Positions 1-6,243 of a DNA stretch of 9,674 bases are shown here, piece by piece (positions within the stretch are counted from its first letter, which is position 1; every line of letters starts with the position of its first letter). The stretch is taken from assembly GCA_021780055.1 (NCBI GenBank), contig JAJXZM010000485.1, positions 1 through 9,674 of the forward strand. Reading direction: 5' to 3'. The stretch is from Acidobacteriota bacterium. Its GTDB lineage: Bacteria > Acidobacteriota > Terriglobia > UBA7540. The notes beneath the pieces are model-generated. The model was given only the letters and a program-made list of their open reading frames with translations. It was not told where the DNA came from and searched no databases. The position numbers were made by a program, and so were the translations under genes.

Positions 1-939
1 CTCCAGTTGAGAGGGTTGGGCAATGGCAATACTGGTTGACCATGAAGGGTTGAGCTTCCGCAGGCTGCGGCCCATCTCCAGCAAAAATTCCGCATAGTCC
101 GGCGCAGGGTGGCCGAGATTCAGCACTATGTCGTCACACGCTCGCTCGCGCTCCTTGCGCATTTGGAATGCTGCAAACCAGACAAGCGGATGAAACCATA
201 ACAGCGCGCAGGCAATCTGGGCCGGTATCTGCGTCAAACAGTCACGCCGATAGATGTGTGCCAATTCGTGAGTGATTACGAACTCAAGCTGCTCTCGCTG
301 CCACTGTTGGGCTTCTTCCGGCAGAAAAATTGATGAACGGAAAACACCTCGTGTAAATGGAACGTCAACTTCGGGACTGACCCGGAGCGGAATTGCACGA
401 GAAATGCGAAGACGCCGTCTGGCATCTTCAAGAATTGAATTCGCGAAGTCTGTACGTAAGGGCCGCGAACGGCTTGCAATTCTCCTCACCCGAATCTCAC
501 CTACAATCATCCGTGAAACAAAAAGTGCTGACCCAATCGCCCATGAAGCCATGATCCACACAGCCCATGGCTGGCTTGACCGCACCGGGACTTCGGACGA
601 CGGAACCAACTGTGCGTTCAAGTCGCCTGCCGTGAAGTCTCCCTTCGTTTCTCTTTGCCCAGTCGACGTTGCAGATGGATATGAGCCAAAGATCGGCACA
701 TTCCAGGCGGGAAGAATCAGACTAAACACAGGCAAGGCCAGCAACGCACTCAGCGCAAGAGTCCAGACAAGATGGCGACTTGCCGCCGAAGCGCGCCGCA
801 ACACAAGGACCATCGCCACCGCAAAAAGCAGCAGAATGGTCGCTTTGGCACAGACTTCCAGAAGGATTGTAGAACCCTGCCCCCAGCTGGCTTCGAAAAG
901 TTGTGACGTCTGTATCATAATCCCTATAATACCGGTCAT
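1..939 (-). CDS. BlaR1-like M56 family membrane metallopeptidase (partial, C-terminus outside window)
   Basis: The frame is open without a stop for 313 codons from an ATG at 939 to the window edge. It encodes a BlaR1/MecR1-type integral membrane zinc peptidase, the family that senses an envelope signal and inactivates a partner BlaI repressor by proteolysis. Visible features are hydrophobic segments at about residues 34-49, 57-78 and 126-141, the zinc motif HELAH at 224-228, a further hydrophobic stretch at 237-258, and ERACDDIVL at 265-273, where the family places its third metal ligand. The last residues, IAIAQPSQLE, match the usual end of the M56 domain. The ATG overlaps the TGA of the upstream repressor gene (ATGA), so the pair is translationally coupled. 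Whatever follows the peptidase core (penicillin-binding sensor, TonB-like or other domain) is off the window, so the signal sensed cannot be named. Confidence 0.9.
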   Translation of the reverse strand, partial: MTGIIGIMIQTSQLFEASWGQGSTILLEVCAKATILLLFAVAMVLVLRRASAASRHLVWTLALSALLALPVFSLILPAWNVPIFGSYPSATSTGQRETKGDFTAGDLNAQLVPSSEVPVRSSQPWAVWIMASWAIGSALFVSRMIVGEIRVRRIASRSRPLRTDFANSILEDARRRLRISRAIPLRVSPEVDVPFTRGVFRSSIFLPEEAQQWQREQLEFVITHELAHIYRRDCLTQIPAQIACALLWFHPLVWFAAFQMRKERERACDDIVLNLGHPAPDYAEFLLEMGRSLRKLNPSWSTSIAIAQPSQLE

Positions 940-1328
940 GAGGTGCCCCCCATCCTGGCCTGTTCGATCAACTCTGAAATACGGTCGAGATCTTCGTCTG
1001 AGACGCGTGCCGTTGAGGAATCCAGCAATGCCGCCACGGCCTGAGCAGCCGAGCCGTCAAAGAATGTGTCCACCACGTGACGCAGCGCTCTGCGCCGCGC
1101 TCGCCCTCTCGGCGCTTTTGGAAAGTAGACGTAACGGAGGTCTTTCTCTTCATGCCGGATGTATCCCTTCTCTTCCAGGATGCGGAGATGTGCGCGGACC
1201 GCGGAATAGCTTGGAGCGCTGGGAAGGGATTCCCGGACTTCGGCAGCTGAGGCCCGCTGGCGCTGATAAAGAACATCCATAATCTGCGTTTCGCGCCGGC
1301 TGAGTTTGTGATGGTCGTGGTCCTTCAC
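936..1328 (-). CDS. BlaI/MecI/CopY family transcriptional repressor
   Basis: This is a 130-residue protein, the normal length for BlaI/MecI. Residues about 8-73 form the winged-helix DNA-binding domain; LSRRETQIMDVLY and a recognition-helix-like SYSAVRAHLRILEEKGYI are visible, followed by the basic wing. Residues about 78-125 (FFDGSAAQAVAALL and onward) correspond to the dimerisation helices. The start is GTG at 1328, preceded by AAGGAGG four bases upstream. The family represses its own operon and is cleaved or inactivated when the partner M56 peptidase is activated. Here that partner follows with a 4-bp overlap. Two dyads over the promoter just upstream suggest autoregulation. No beta-lactamase gene is in the window, so resistance is only one of several possible outputs. 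Confidence 0.93.
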   Translation of the reverse strand: MKDHDHHKLSRRETQIMDVLYQRQRASAAEVRESLPSAPSYSAVRAHLRILEEKGYIRHEEKDLRYVYFPKAPRGRARRRALRHVVDTFFDGSAAQAVAALLDSSTARVSDEDLDRISELIEQARMGGTS

Positions 1329-1340
1329 AGGTCCTCCTTC

Positions 1341-1356
1341 TGCTAGTTTATTAGCA
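1341..1356. promoter_or_regulatory. Putative BlaI-type operator, proximal dyad
   Basis: This is an imperfect palindrome, TGCTAGTTTATTAGCA, with 5-bp arms TGCTA/TAGCA. It lies just downstream of the predicted transcription start and upstream of the repressor's ribosome binding site. Its centre is 19 bp from that of the second dyad. That it binds this repressor is inferred from position and shared arms. Confidence 0.6.
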
Positions 1357-1359
1357 CAA

Positions 1360-1375
1360 TGCTAAAATATTAGCA
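1360..1375. promoter_or_regulatory. Putative BlaI-type operator, distal dyad over the -10
   Basis: This palindrome, TGCTAAAATATTAGCA, has 6-bp arms TGCTAA/TTAGCA and the same outer arms as the neighbouring dyad. It contains the predicted -10 hexamer, so a bound dimer would block RNA polymerase. Confidence 0.65.
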
Positions 1376-1392
1376 TCTCCGGACAATGTCAA
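1364..1392 (-). promoter_or_regulatory. Predicted sigma70 promoter of the blaI-M56 operon
   Basis: On the minus strand TTGACA (1392-1387) is followed by a 17-bp spacer and TATTTT (1369-1364). The -35 is a perfect match and the -10 lies inside the distal dyad. Transcription would start near 1357, leaving a short leader with the strong Shine-Dalgarno AAGGAGG (1339-1333). Confidence 0.6.
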
Positions 1393-1473
1393 GCGCATTT
1401 TTCAGACGGTCGCCGGCACGGCAAGAAAGCAACCAAGGAAAGTTGAAAAAGAATTATCCGCAGTTACGGGGGG

Positions 1474-2076
1474 TCAGTTGGTGGTGATGCGCGGACCCGT
1501 GCCTTCAGAAGGGAACGAAACGGAGGGTTCCGTCGGTTCCTCAAAAACCTCAGCGGTGAAAGCTTCAATCCGGGCGCCTTTCTTCCAGGCGTCTGCGGGA
1601 AGCCCCGCCTTGATGCAGGTTTCTTCGAGAAATTGCTCGCGGCTCCAGTTCCAGGTGACAGGCACCTGGGGCAAGAGCAAGCCTCGGCGGCGCCCCTGGC
1701 TGATAATCAGACCGTGTTCCCCGACCACAACCTGCTCGGGTGCAATTTCCACCGGCGTACTGAGGACTGAAATTTCCATATGGAGAGAGGGCGCTTCATC
1801 AGGCGTTACGGGACGGAATCGGGGGTCGCCGAGCGCCGCTGCCACGGCGCATTCCTGGACGGTGCGGTAAAGCGGGGCGGAAGTCTCTACATGCCCGATG
1901 CAGCCGCGGAGGTCCTCATGCTTGCGCAGCGTAACAAAGGCTCCGCGGGGTTCCAGAAGAGCGGGCGAAGGGTCGGGAAGTTCCTTTGCTTCCGTCACGC
2001 CGCAAACACCCAGTTCCATCGCCTGACGGGCCAAACGGAGCAGAATCGTGCGCTCTTCTTCAGTGAGCGGCGGCAT
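1474..2076 (-). CDS. amrA: AMMECR1-domain protein (AmmeMemoRadiSam system protein A)
   Basis: The protein has 200 residues and nearly its whole length is an AMMECR1 domain. The signature LRGCIG is at 56-61, followed by DPRFRPVTPDE at 84-94, EISVLS at 101-106, GLIIS at 122-126, GLLLPQV at 132-138, and a C-terminal block with EQFLEETCIKAGLP at 147-160. In bacteria this family is commonly grouped with a Memo-like protein and a radical SAM enzyme, and its biochemical role is not firmly established. Neither partner is visible here. Instead the gene follows pgsA, overlapping its last 17 bases, so co-transcription and translational coupling with phospholipid synthesis are likely. A GAGGG-rich stretch precedes the ATG at 2076. 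The last 20 residues are a low-complexity tail. Confidence 0.9.
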   Translation of the reverse strand: MPPLTEEERTILLRLARQAMELGVCGVTEAKELPDPSPALLEPRGAFVTLRKHEDLRGCIGHVETSAPLYRTVQECAVAAALGDPRFRPVTPDEAPSLHMEISVLSTPVEIAPEQVVVGEHGLIISQGRRRGLLLPQVPVTWNWSREQFLEETCIKAGLPADAWKKGARIEAFTAEVFEEPTEPSVSFPSEGTGPRITTN

Positions 2077-2674
2077 CTTTCTCGCCCTCTTTGTCTTTCC
2101 CGCCGGGAATCACAACGAGATGGCCGGGTAACATCTGTTTGGAGCGGGATTCCATTTTCCTGCGGAAATCCCAGAAATATTGTGTACCTGAAATGAGTGC
2201 GAACACGACGACGGCCCACAGCAGCAGCATCCCTGCAAATAGAATGGACGGAAACCGCGGGGACAGCGTAATCACGCTGATGGCCGCCACTTGCAAAACC
2301 ATTTTCGTCTTGCCCAGCTCGGAAGCCTGGAGCAACAATCCCTGTGCCGAGGCAATGGAACGAAGCCCTGTGACAGCCAGTTCTCTGCCCACAATGATGA
2401 CCACCATCCACGCAGGCACTAGGTGAAGCCAGACCAGCGAAATAAAAGCTGACGCCGTCAGCAGCTTGTCGGCAAGAGGGTCCAACAGGATCCCCAACGC
2501 CGTCACCTGCCCACGCTTCCGGGCCAGGTATCCATCCGCAAGGTCAGTGGCAGACGCCAGCAGAAACACCGCCACTGCCCAGATGTCTATGTTGTTTCCC
2601 TTCGTCAGCATCAACACGACGATAAGAGGAACAAAAAAGATCCGAAGGACCGTCAGCGAAAGAGGCAAGTTCAT
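2060..2674 (-). CDS. pgsA: CDP-diacylglycerol-glycerol-3-phosphate 3-phosphatidyltransferase
   Basis: PgsA condenses CDP-diacylglycerol with glycerol-3-phosphate to form phosphatidylglycerophosphate, the precursor of phosphatidylglycerol and cardiolipin, in the inner membrane. The 204-residue length is typical. The full CDP-alcohol phosphotransferase signature is present: D44-x2-D47-G48-x2-A51-R52-x8-G61-x3-D65-x3-D69. The N-terminus MNLPLSLTVLRI matches the usual PgsA start. Hydrophobic helices lie at about 5-23, 31-50, 73-95, 128-145 and 146-166, and a charged tail follows. The start is ATG at 2674; no Shine-Dalgarno is visible directly before it. Upstream are a near-consensus promoter and a structured leader. 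A related CDP-alcohol phosphotransferase is possible, but the N-terminus and length favour PgsA. Confidence 0.93.
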   Translation of the reverse strand: MNLPLSLTVLRIFFVPLIVVLMLTKGNNIDIWAVAVFLLASATDLADGYLARKRGQVTALGILLDPLADKLLTASAFISLVWLHLVPAWMVVIIVGRELAVTGLRSIASAQGLLLQASELGKTKMVLQVAAISVITLSPRFPSILFAGMLLLWAVVVFALISGTQYFWDFRRKMESRSKQMLPGHLVVIPGGKDKEGEKDAAAH

Positions 2675-2766
2675 ATCAGTTGGAGTTTTCGTCCCCGGCA
2701 GAACATCCCTTAAGAAGGCTCACTCGCCGGGGCAAACTACGGATTTCAGCAGGGAGCCTTACTGAC
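2675..2766 (-). promoter_or_regulatory. Structured 5' leader of pgsA (candidate cis-regulatory RNA)
   Basis: The predicted leader is about 92 nt. Read on the minus strand it holds AAGGCTC (2760-2754) complementary to GAGCCTT (2721-2715), and CCCCGGC (2732-2726) complementary to GCCGGGG (2699-2693). The two 7-bp pairings interlock, giving a pseudoknot topology or two alternative folds. A third short stem, CCTT/AAGG (2718-2715 with 2711-2708, 3-nt loop), competes for part of GAGCCTT. No U-run follows, so it is not a simple terminator. I do not recognise a known riboswitch class. Function is inference. Confidence 0.4.
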
Positions 2767-2772
2767 ATCCCC

Positions 2773-2801
2773 ACTATAGCCAAGGCAATGAGGGGTGTCA
2801 A
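2773..2801 (-). promoter_or_regulatory. Near-consensus sigma70 promoter upstream of pgsA
   Basis: On the minus strand TTGACA (2801-2796), a 17-bp spacer and TATAGT (2778-2773) give one of the best promoter matches in the window. Transcription would begin near 2766 and run into pgsA and the AMMECR1 gene. Confidence 0.65.
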
Positions 2802-3350
2802 CGAAACTCGGCGAGGTTCTTCCAGTGATTTTGGCGCATTCCCGGTTCCAGCAGTAATCTGCACCCTGCGATGCGTCCACCAACGCTTTGCAAGGATCCC
2901 CAAATCTCACAACTTGCAGAAACAAACATCTTCCAGGATGCCGAGTGCAGAGGCACTTCGCTGCGGTTTCATGTGCACGCAAATTACGAGTCCCCTCGAA
3001 AGTTCCCAGTGTGCGGAATCTGCCGCCGAGGTCGCGTGCCGGGCTTACAGTCAGGGCATCGCGGATTGCCGCATCCAGAGCGTCTGCCGTGGAGGGCGGT
3101 GGCAAGCAGGCTACGGCTACTCAAAGAGCCTATACCCCGGAAGGATTGATTTATGCGGCAAAAGCAGGTGGTGAGAGGCTACAACTGCTCAGAAGCTTCA
3201 GGCCAACATTTGTGCAAAACTTCTTGTGGTGTTATGGGGCGTTAAAAGCCGCTATTTTGCGCTTTCAGTTAAGAAGCGCTTCATTAGTCCACCCTTATCT
3301 TATTGAAAAAAAAGGCCAAATCAAAAACCCAAAGAAACTCGGCATTTAAG

Positions 3351-3390
3351 GCAACCTTGACACGGTTGCGGGCCTGTGCTACGAGCAGGC
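3351..3390 (-). terminator. Tandem hairpins downstream of hflX (possible transcript 3' end)
   Basis: Two small inverted repeats follow the hflX stop. GCCTG/CAGGC (3372-3376 with 3386-3390) encloses a 9-nt loop. GCAACC/GGTTGC (3351-3356 with 3364-3369) encloses a 7-nt loop. Neither is followed by a clear U-run on the minus strand, so this is a weak candidate for termination or 3'-end protection. Confidence 0.25.
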
Positions 3391-3392
3391 TC

Positions 3393-3413
3393 TTTTCCAC
3401 AACTTTTTCCACA
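3393..3413 (+). repeat. Tandem DnaA-box-like repeats
   Basis: TTTTCCACA occurs twice, at 3393-3401 and 3405-3413, 12 bp apart start to start. Each differs at one base from the consensus DnaA box TTATCCACA. An inverted copy of the looser form TTTTNCACA lies at 3211-3219. No dnaA, dnaN or other origin-linked gene is nearby, so an origin is not claimed. Confidence 0.35.
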
Positions 3414-3441
3414 GGTTTCAAAGCCGCCAAAATACAGGGGT

Positions 3442-4743
3442 TTAGTGAGGGGTAGCCAAGCTTACGCTCAGATGGTTCTCTGATTCCAGCCGTTCACAGA
3501 CCGATTTCGCAAGACGGGCTCGGACCATGACACGATCGTCCTCATAGCGCGTCGAAAGCACGTTTCCGGCCCGGTGGAGCAGGGCTAGCCGTTCGCCGTC
3601 GCCCGCTGAAAACTCAAATTCACTCTCGACAATCGGGTCGTCGTCAAGGGCACGGTCAATGGCTTCAAGGAGGGCTTCGAAACCCTCCCCCGTAAGGGCC
3701 GAAACTTCGACGTGCTGTGGCCCTTTGGGCAATCGTGTCCGCGACGCCTCGTCCAACTGGTCAATCTTGTTCCACACCATGATTCGCGGAGTTCCTGCCA
3801 GGCCTATCTTTTCCAGCAACTGCTCGACGGTATTCTCATGTTGCTGCCGCTGGGAATGGGAAGCATCCATCACTTGCAAAAGAAGGCTGGCGTCTTCCAG
3901 TTCCTCAAGGGTGGCGCGGAAAGCGGCCACAACATGCGGGGGAAGCTTGCGGATGAATCCAACAGTATCGGAAAGCAGCACCTGCCGGTGCGAGGCGAGC
4001 TGGATTCCCCGGACAGTCGGATCGAGTGTTGCAAACAGCCTGCTGGAAGTTGTGACCCTTGCGCGAGTGAGGGCGTTGAACAAGGTCGATTTGCCGGCGT
4101 TCGTGTAGCCCACCAGGGCCACCGTCAGGAAGCGTTTGTCACGGCGATGCGCCCGGTGAAGAAAACGCTCTGAACGCACTTTGGTAATTCCCCGCGTCAG
4201 ACGTTGAATGCGAGCGCGGATACGACGCCTGTCAAACTCGAGTTTCTGTTCGCCGGGCCCCCTTGTGCCAATGCCACCGCCGAGCCTGGAAAGGCTCGTC
4301 CCGTGGCCGGAAAGGCGAGGCAACAGATAGGTCAATTGGGCCAGTTCCACCTGCAATTGGCCTTCACGGCTGCGGGCGCGCCGGGCAAAAATATCCAGGA
4401 TTAACTGGGTGCGGTCAATCACCTTGGAATGAAGGACCGATTCCAGGTTGCGTAGTTGTGAGGGTGTCAGGTCCTGGTCAAAAAGAACTACGTCCGCGCG
4501 GGCGGCCCGGGCCTCGACACAAATCTCGTGGGTTTTTCCCCTGCCCACCACCGTCGCAGGGTCCGCTTCGGGCGAACGCTGCAGCACAGAGCCAACCACC
4601 TGGGCCCCGGCGCTGGAAGCTAATTCACGCAACTCTTCCAGACTTTCTTCCGGGTCATAATCAGCAACGATCCTTCCCCTGCGCGTCTGGACCCATCCCA
4701 CCAGATACGCCTTCTCAGAAACCTGCTGCTGGCGAGTGTCCAA
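3442..4743 (-). CDS. hflX: GTPase HflX
   Basis: HflX is a ribosome-associated GTPase of the Obg-HflX superfamily that can split stalled or heat-damaged 70S ribosomes. The 433 residues cover the whole protein. The N-terminal HflX domain (about 12-200) has VVGRGK at 65-70 and the glycine-rich GGGIGTRGPGE at 155-165. The G domain (about 205-370) has G1 GYTNAGKST at 212-220, the switch region TLDPT at 239-243, G3 DTVG at 259-262, G4 NKID at 325-328 and G5 SAL at 348-350. A C-terminal domain follows. The start is TTG at 4743, directly after the hfq TAG, with GGGAGG inside the final hfq codons. AYLVGW near residue 12 aligns with the usual HflX beginning, supporting this start. It is the last gene of the miaA-hfq-hflX cluster. 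Confidence 0.95.
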   Translation of the reverse strand: MDTRQQQVSEKAYLVGWVQTRRGRIVADYDPEESLEELRELASSAGAQVVGSVLQRSPEADPATVVGRGKTHEICVEARAARADVVLFDQDLTPSQLRNLESVLHSKVIDRTQLILDIFARRARSREGQLQVELAQLTYLLPRLSGHGTSLSRLGGGIGTRGPGEQKLEFDRRRIRARIQRLTRGITKVRSERFLHRAHRRDKRFLTVALVGYTNAGKSTLFNALTRARVTTSSRLFATLDPTVRGIQLASHRQVLLSDTVGFIRKLPPHVVAAFRATLEELEDASLLLQVMDASHSQRQQHENTVEQLLEKIGLAGTPRIMVWNKIDQLDEASRTRLPKGPQHVEVSALTGEGFEALLEAIDRALDDDPIVESEFEFSAGDGERLALLHRAGNVLSTRYEDDRVMVRARLAKSVCERLESENHLSVSLATPH

Positions 4744-4986
4744 CTAACCTCCCGGCGACGCCGATGACACCGCGGTACTGTTTCCGCGATTTAACAGCAC
4801 GGTTGATATGGCGTGTTTAAAGATCAGTTGCTCCGCGCCGTTGCTGTCCAGAATGACGGCAAATTTGTCAAAGCTGCGAATTCTTCCCGTCAGCTTGACA
4901 CCACTCATCAGATAAATCGTGACAAGCGATTTTTCTTTCCGCAGGGAATTCAAGAAACCGTCCTGAATATTCTGTTGTTTTTCCAT
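4744..4986 (-). CDS. hfq: RNA chaperone Hfq
   Basis: Hfq forms a hexameric Sm-like ring that binds small RNAs and A-rich mRNA segments. From the ATG at 4986 the protein is 80 residues. With this start QNIQDGFLN aligns with E. coli so that Q8 and D9 keep their numbering, which is why it is preferred over the in-frame ATG at 5010 that adds eight residues. CAGGAC lies a few bases upstream. Sm1 covers about 21-48 ([15 protein letters not shown], then SFDKF at 38-42). Sm2 contains [10 protein letters not shown] at 53-62, the conserved FKHAIS uridine-binding motif. The rim patch is RKEK at 16-19 rather than RRER, so part of its positive charge is kept. The C-terminal tail is short. The gene follows miaA and abuts hflX, as in many Proteobacteria. 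Confidence 0.95.
   Translation of the reverse strand: MEKQQNIQDGFLNSLRKEKSLVTIYLMSGVKLTGRIRSFDKFAVILDSNGAEQLIFKHAISTVLLNRGNSTAVSSASPGG
4748..4753 (-). promoter_or_regulatory. Shine-Dalgarno of hflX inside hfq
   Basis: GGGAGG on the minus strand lies four bases before the TTG at 4743 and overlaps the last Gly codons of hfq. It decides the unusual TTG start and implies that ribosomes finishing hfq re-initiate on hflX. Confidence 0.6.
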
Positions 4987-5030
4987 AGAGGTCCTGTTTA
5001 TCGCCGTCATGCTCAGCGCCCTGCCACCCC

Positions 5031-6023
5031 TTATAAGGATACAACCTTCGGGAGGCAGGAGGCCCGATTAAATTTGGATGCAAACCAGACTTTCAGATCT
5101 TCCAACACCGCGCGCTTCAGCGCCGGATCGTCCCCAAAACCTGCGAACCAGTTCATATCCGGTTCGCGCCGGAACCAGGTCATCTGGCGCTTGGCATAAT
5201 GCCGCGTGGCGGTTTGAGTGTCTCGAACGGCCCCCTCCATTGTGATCTCTCCACGCAAGGCGGCCGCGACCTGACGGTAACCCAATGATCCCAGGCCCTT
5301 GATACTTGCGGCATCCGGGCGCGCCAGCATGAGGCGCGTCTCTCCTTCCAATCCAGCGGCAAACATCCTCTCCACACGGCGGTTGATCCGGGCGTAGAGC
5401 TTTTCGCGGTCCGGGTTAAGCCCAATCTTGAAATATTCGTAACCCGGTAACGGCTCGCGGCCGCGCGCCTGCAAGTCTGAAAGCGCCTTTCCCGCAACAA
5501 CACACACCTCGACCGCGCGGATTGCCTTTTGCAGGTCACGCGGATCAATACGGCCGGCGGAATCCGGGTCCAACCGCCTCAGCAACCTGTGAACAAACTC
5601 CCGACCGCGCCGTTCGGCCATGGTGCGCAACCTTGCTCTCAACACCTCTGAACGCGGGGGCCCCTCAAATAGTCCCATCAATAGCGCCCGCAGGTAAAGT
5701 CCGGTTCCACCCGCCAGGATGGGCAGGTTGCCGCGTTCGCGTATTCCCTCGATTACCTTCGCGGCTTCACGGCGAAAATCGCCGGACGTAAACGGTTCTG
5801 CGGGGTCAAGGCAATCCAGCAGGTGGTGAGAAATGCCTTGGCGTTCATCAACCGTCAGCTTGCCAGTCCCAATGTCAAAGCCACGATAGAACTGGACGGA
5901 ATCATAACTCACCACTTCGCCGCCCAGTCGGCTGGCCAGGTAGACAGCAAGCTCAGACTTCCCGGCCGCCGTAGGCCCGGCGATAGCAATCAGAGGATAA
6001 TCCTTGCCTACCTCATCGACCAT
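5031..6023 (-). CDS. miaA: tRNA dimethylallyltransferase MiaA
   Basis: MiaA transfers a dimethylallyl group to N6 of adenosine 37 in tRNAs that read codons beginning with U. From the ATG at 6023 the protein is 330 residues, close to the family norm. It has the P-loop GPTAAGKS at 16-23, the substrate-binding block [16 protein letters not shown], then [22 protein letters not shown], and near the C-terminus [18 protein letters not shown], all hallmark MiaA segments. The frame is open for 40 more codons to 6143. That extension is not MiaA-like and overlaps a better small ORF in another frame, so the shorter start is used, although no strong Shine-Dalgarno precedes it. The first 16 bases overlap the end of that small ORF. 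hfq follows after 44 bp. Confidence 0.94.
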   Translation of the reverse strand: MVDEVGKDYPLIAIAGPTAAGKSELAVYLASRLGGEVVSYDSVQFYRGFDIGTGKLTVDERQGISHHLLDCLDPAEPFTSGDFRREAAKVIEGIRERGNLPILAGGTGLYLRALLMGLFEGPPRSEVLRARLRTMAERRGREFVHRLLRRLDPDSAGRIDPRDLQKAIRAVEVCVVAGKALSDLQARGREPLPGYEYFKIGLNPDREKLYARINRRVERMFAAGLEGETRLMLARPDAASIKGLGSLGYRQVAAALRGEITMEGAVRDTQTATRHYAKRQMTWFRREPDMNWFAGFGDDPALKRAVLEDLKVWFASKFNRASCLPKVVSL

Positions 6024-6115
6024 ATCAGACGCAAATAACCACCCATTAAAATACAAAGGGCCAGGGCAAGCAGCAGGAAAGCTCCGAGCAATTGCAGCTT
6101 TGAAGGGCGCTCCAT
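6008..6115 (-). CDS. Candidate 35-residue single-pass membrane peptide
   Basis: A 35-codon ORF starts with ATG at 6115 and ends with TAG at 6010-6008. The peptide begins MERPSKLQLL, has a hydrophobic run rich in Leu and Ala at about residues 9-26 (GAFLLLALALCILMGG), and ends YLRLIWSMR. This is a plausible transmembrane helix with basic residues on both flanks. An in-frame TGA directly precedes the ATG, so it cannot extend upstream. It overlaps the miaA start by 16 bp, a pattern typical of coupled operon genes, and lies about 90 bp downstream of a predicted promoter. No clear Shine-Dalgarno is visible. I do not recognise the family; it may be a real small protein or a chance hydrophobic ORF. 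Confidence 0.45.
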   Translation of the reverse strand: MERPSKLQLLGAFLLLALALCILMGGYLRLIWSMR

Positions 6116-6214
6116 TCAGCGATGTAAGGACCAATGGGATCAAATTTGCTGGAAAATCAGAGAAGTAACTCTGTAAAAGATCCCTTTTTAGTCCCCCGAA
6201 TTTCCCCGTTTCTG

Positions 6215-6243
6215 ATTCTATCCGAGCCGCAAATACCGTTCAA
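6215..6243 (-). promoter_or_regulatory. Predicted promoter for the miaA-hfq-hflX cluster
   Basis: On the minus strand TTGAAC (6243-6238), a 17-bp spacer and TAGAAT (6220-6215) fit a sigma70 promoter, with 4/6 and 5/6 consensus matches. The -35 overlaps the stop codon of the tonB-like gene. The transcript would start near 6208 and carry a leader with a small hairpin, CAGAG/CTCTG, at 6158-6173. Confidence 0.45.

Larger units (their letters stand above)
2802..3441. other. Long intergenic stretch with no convincing gene
   Basis: About 640 bp lie between the pgsA promoter and the end of hflX. Open frames occur on both strands, but their translations are rich in Arg, Cys and Ser, lack recognisable motifs and look like non-coding translations. 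I found no tRNA T-arm, no tmRNA, RNase P or SRP RNA signature and no IS ends. The stretch from about 3200 is more AT-rich, with an A8 run at 3306-3313. It contains TTTTNCACA elements at 3211-3219, 3393-3401 and 3405-3413, and tandem hairpins at 3351-3390. Confidence 0.6.

Noticed and set aside
272..1282. Plus-strand ORF of 336 codons opposite the M56 and BlaI genes
   Set aside because: It lies antisense to two clearly recognised genes with intact catalytic and DNA-binding motifs; its Arg/Ser-rich translation has no recognisable domain.
1454..1462. Single TTATCCGCA resembling a DnaA box
   Set aside because: An isolated one-mismatch site, expected by chance.
2746..3105. Minus-strand TTG-initiated ORF of 119 codons in the gene-free region
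   Set aside because: The first part looks mildly protein-like, but the remainder is Cys-rich without motifs, no Shine-Dalgarno is evident and it covers the pgsA promoter. Not called without conservation data.
2680..3349. Overlapping plus-strand ORFs between pgsA and hflX
   Set aside because: Translations are Arg/Ser/Cys-rich with no domain or family resemblance and no ribosome binding site; they are consistent with chance open frames.
3357..3385. Plus-strand TTGACA with 17-bp spacing to TACGAG
   Set aside because: The -10 matches only 3 of 6, and the only gene downstream is hflX in antisense.
6024..6143. In-frame 40-codon N-terminal extension of miaA
   Set aside because: It is not MiaA-like, and the same bases encode a more convincing hydrophobic ORF in another frame.
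6158..6173. CAGAG/CTCTG hairpin as terminator of the tonB-like gene
   Set aside because: The stem is only 5 bp, AT-flanked, with no solid U-run, and lies downstream of a predicted promoter, so more likely part of the miaA leader or chance.
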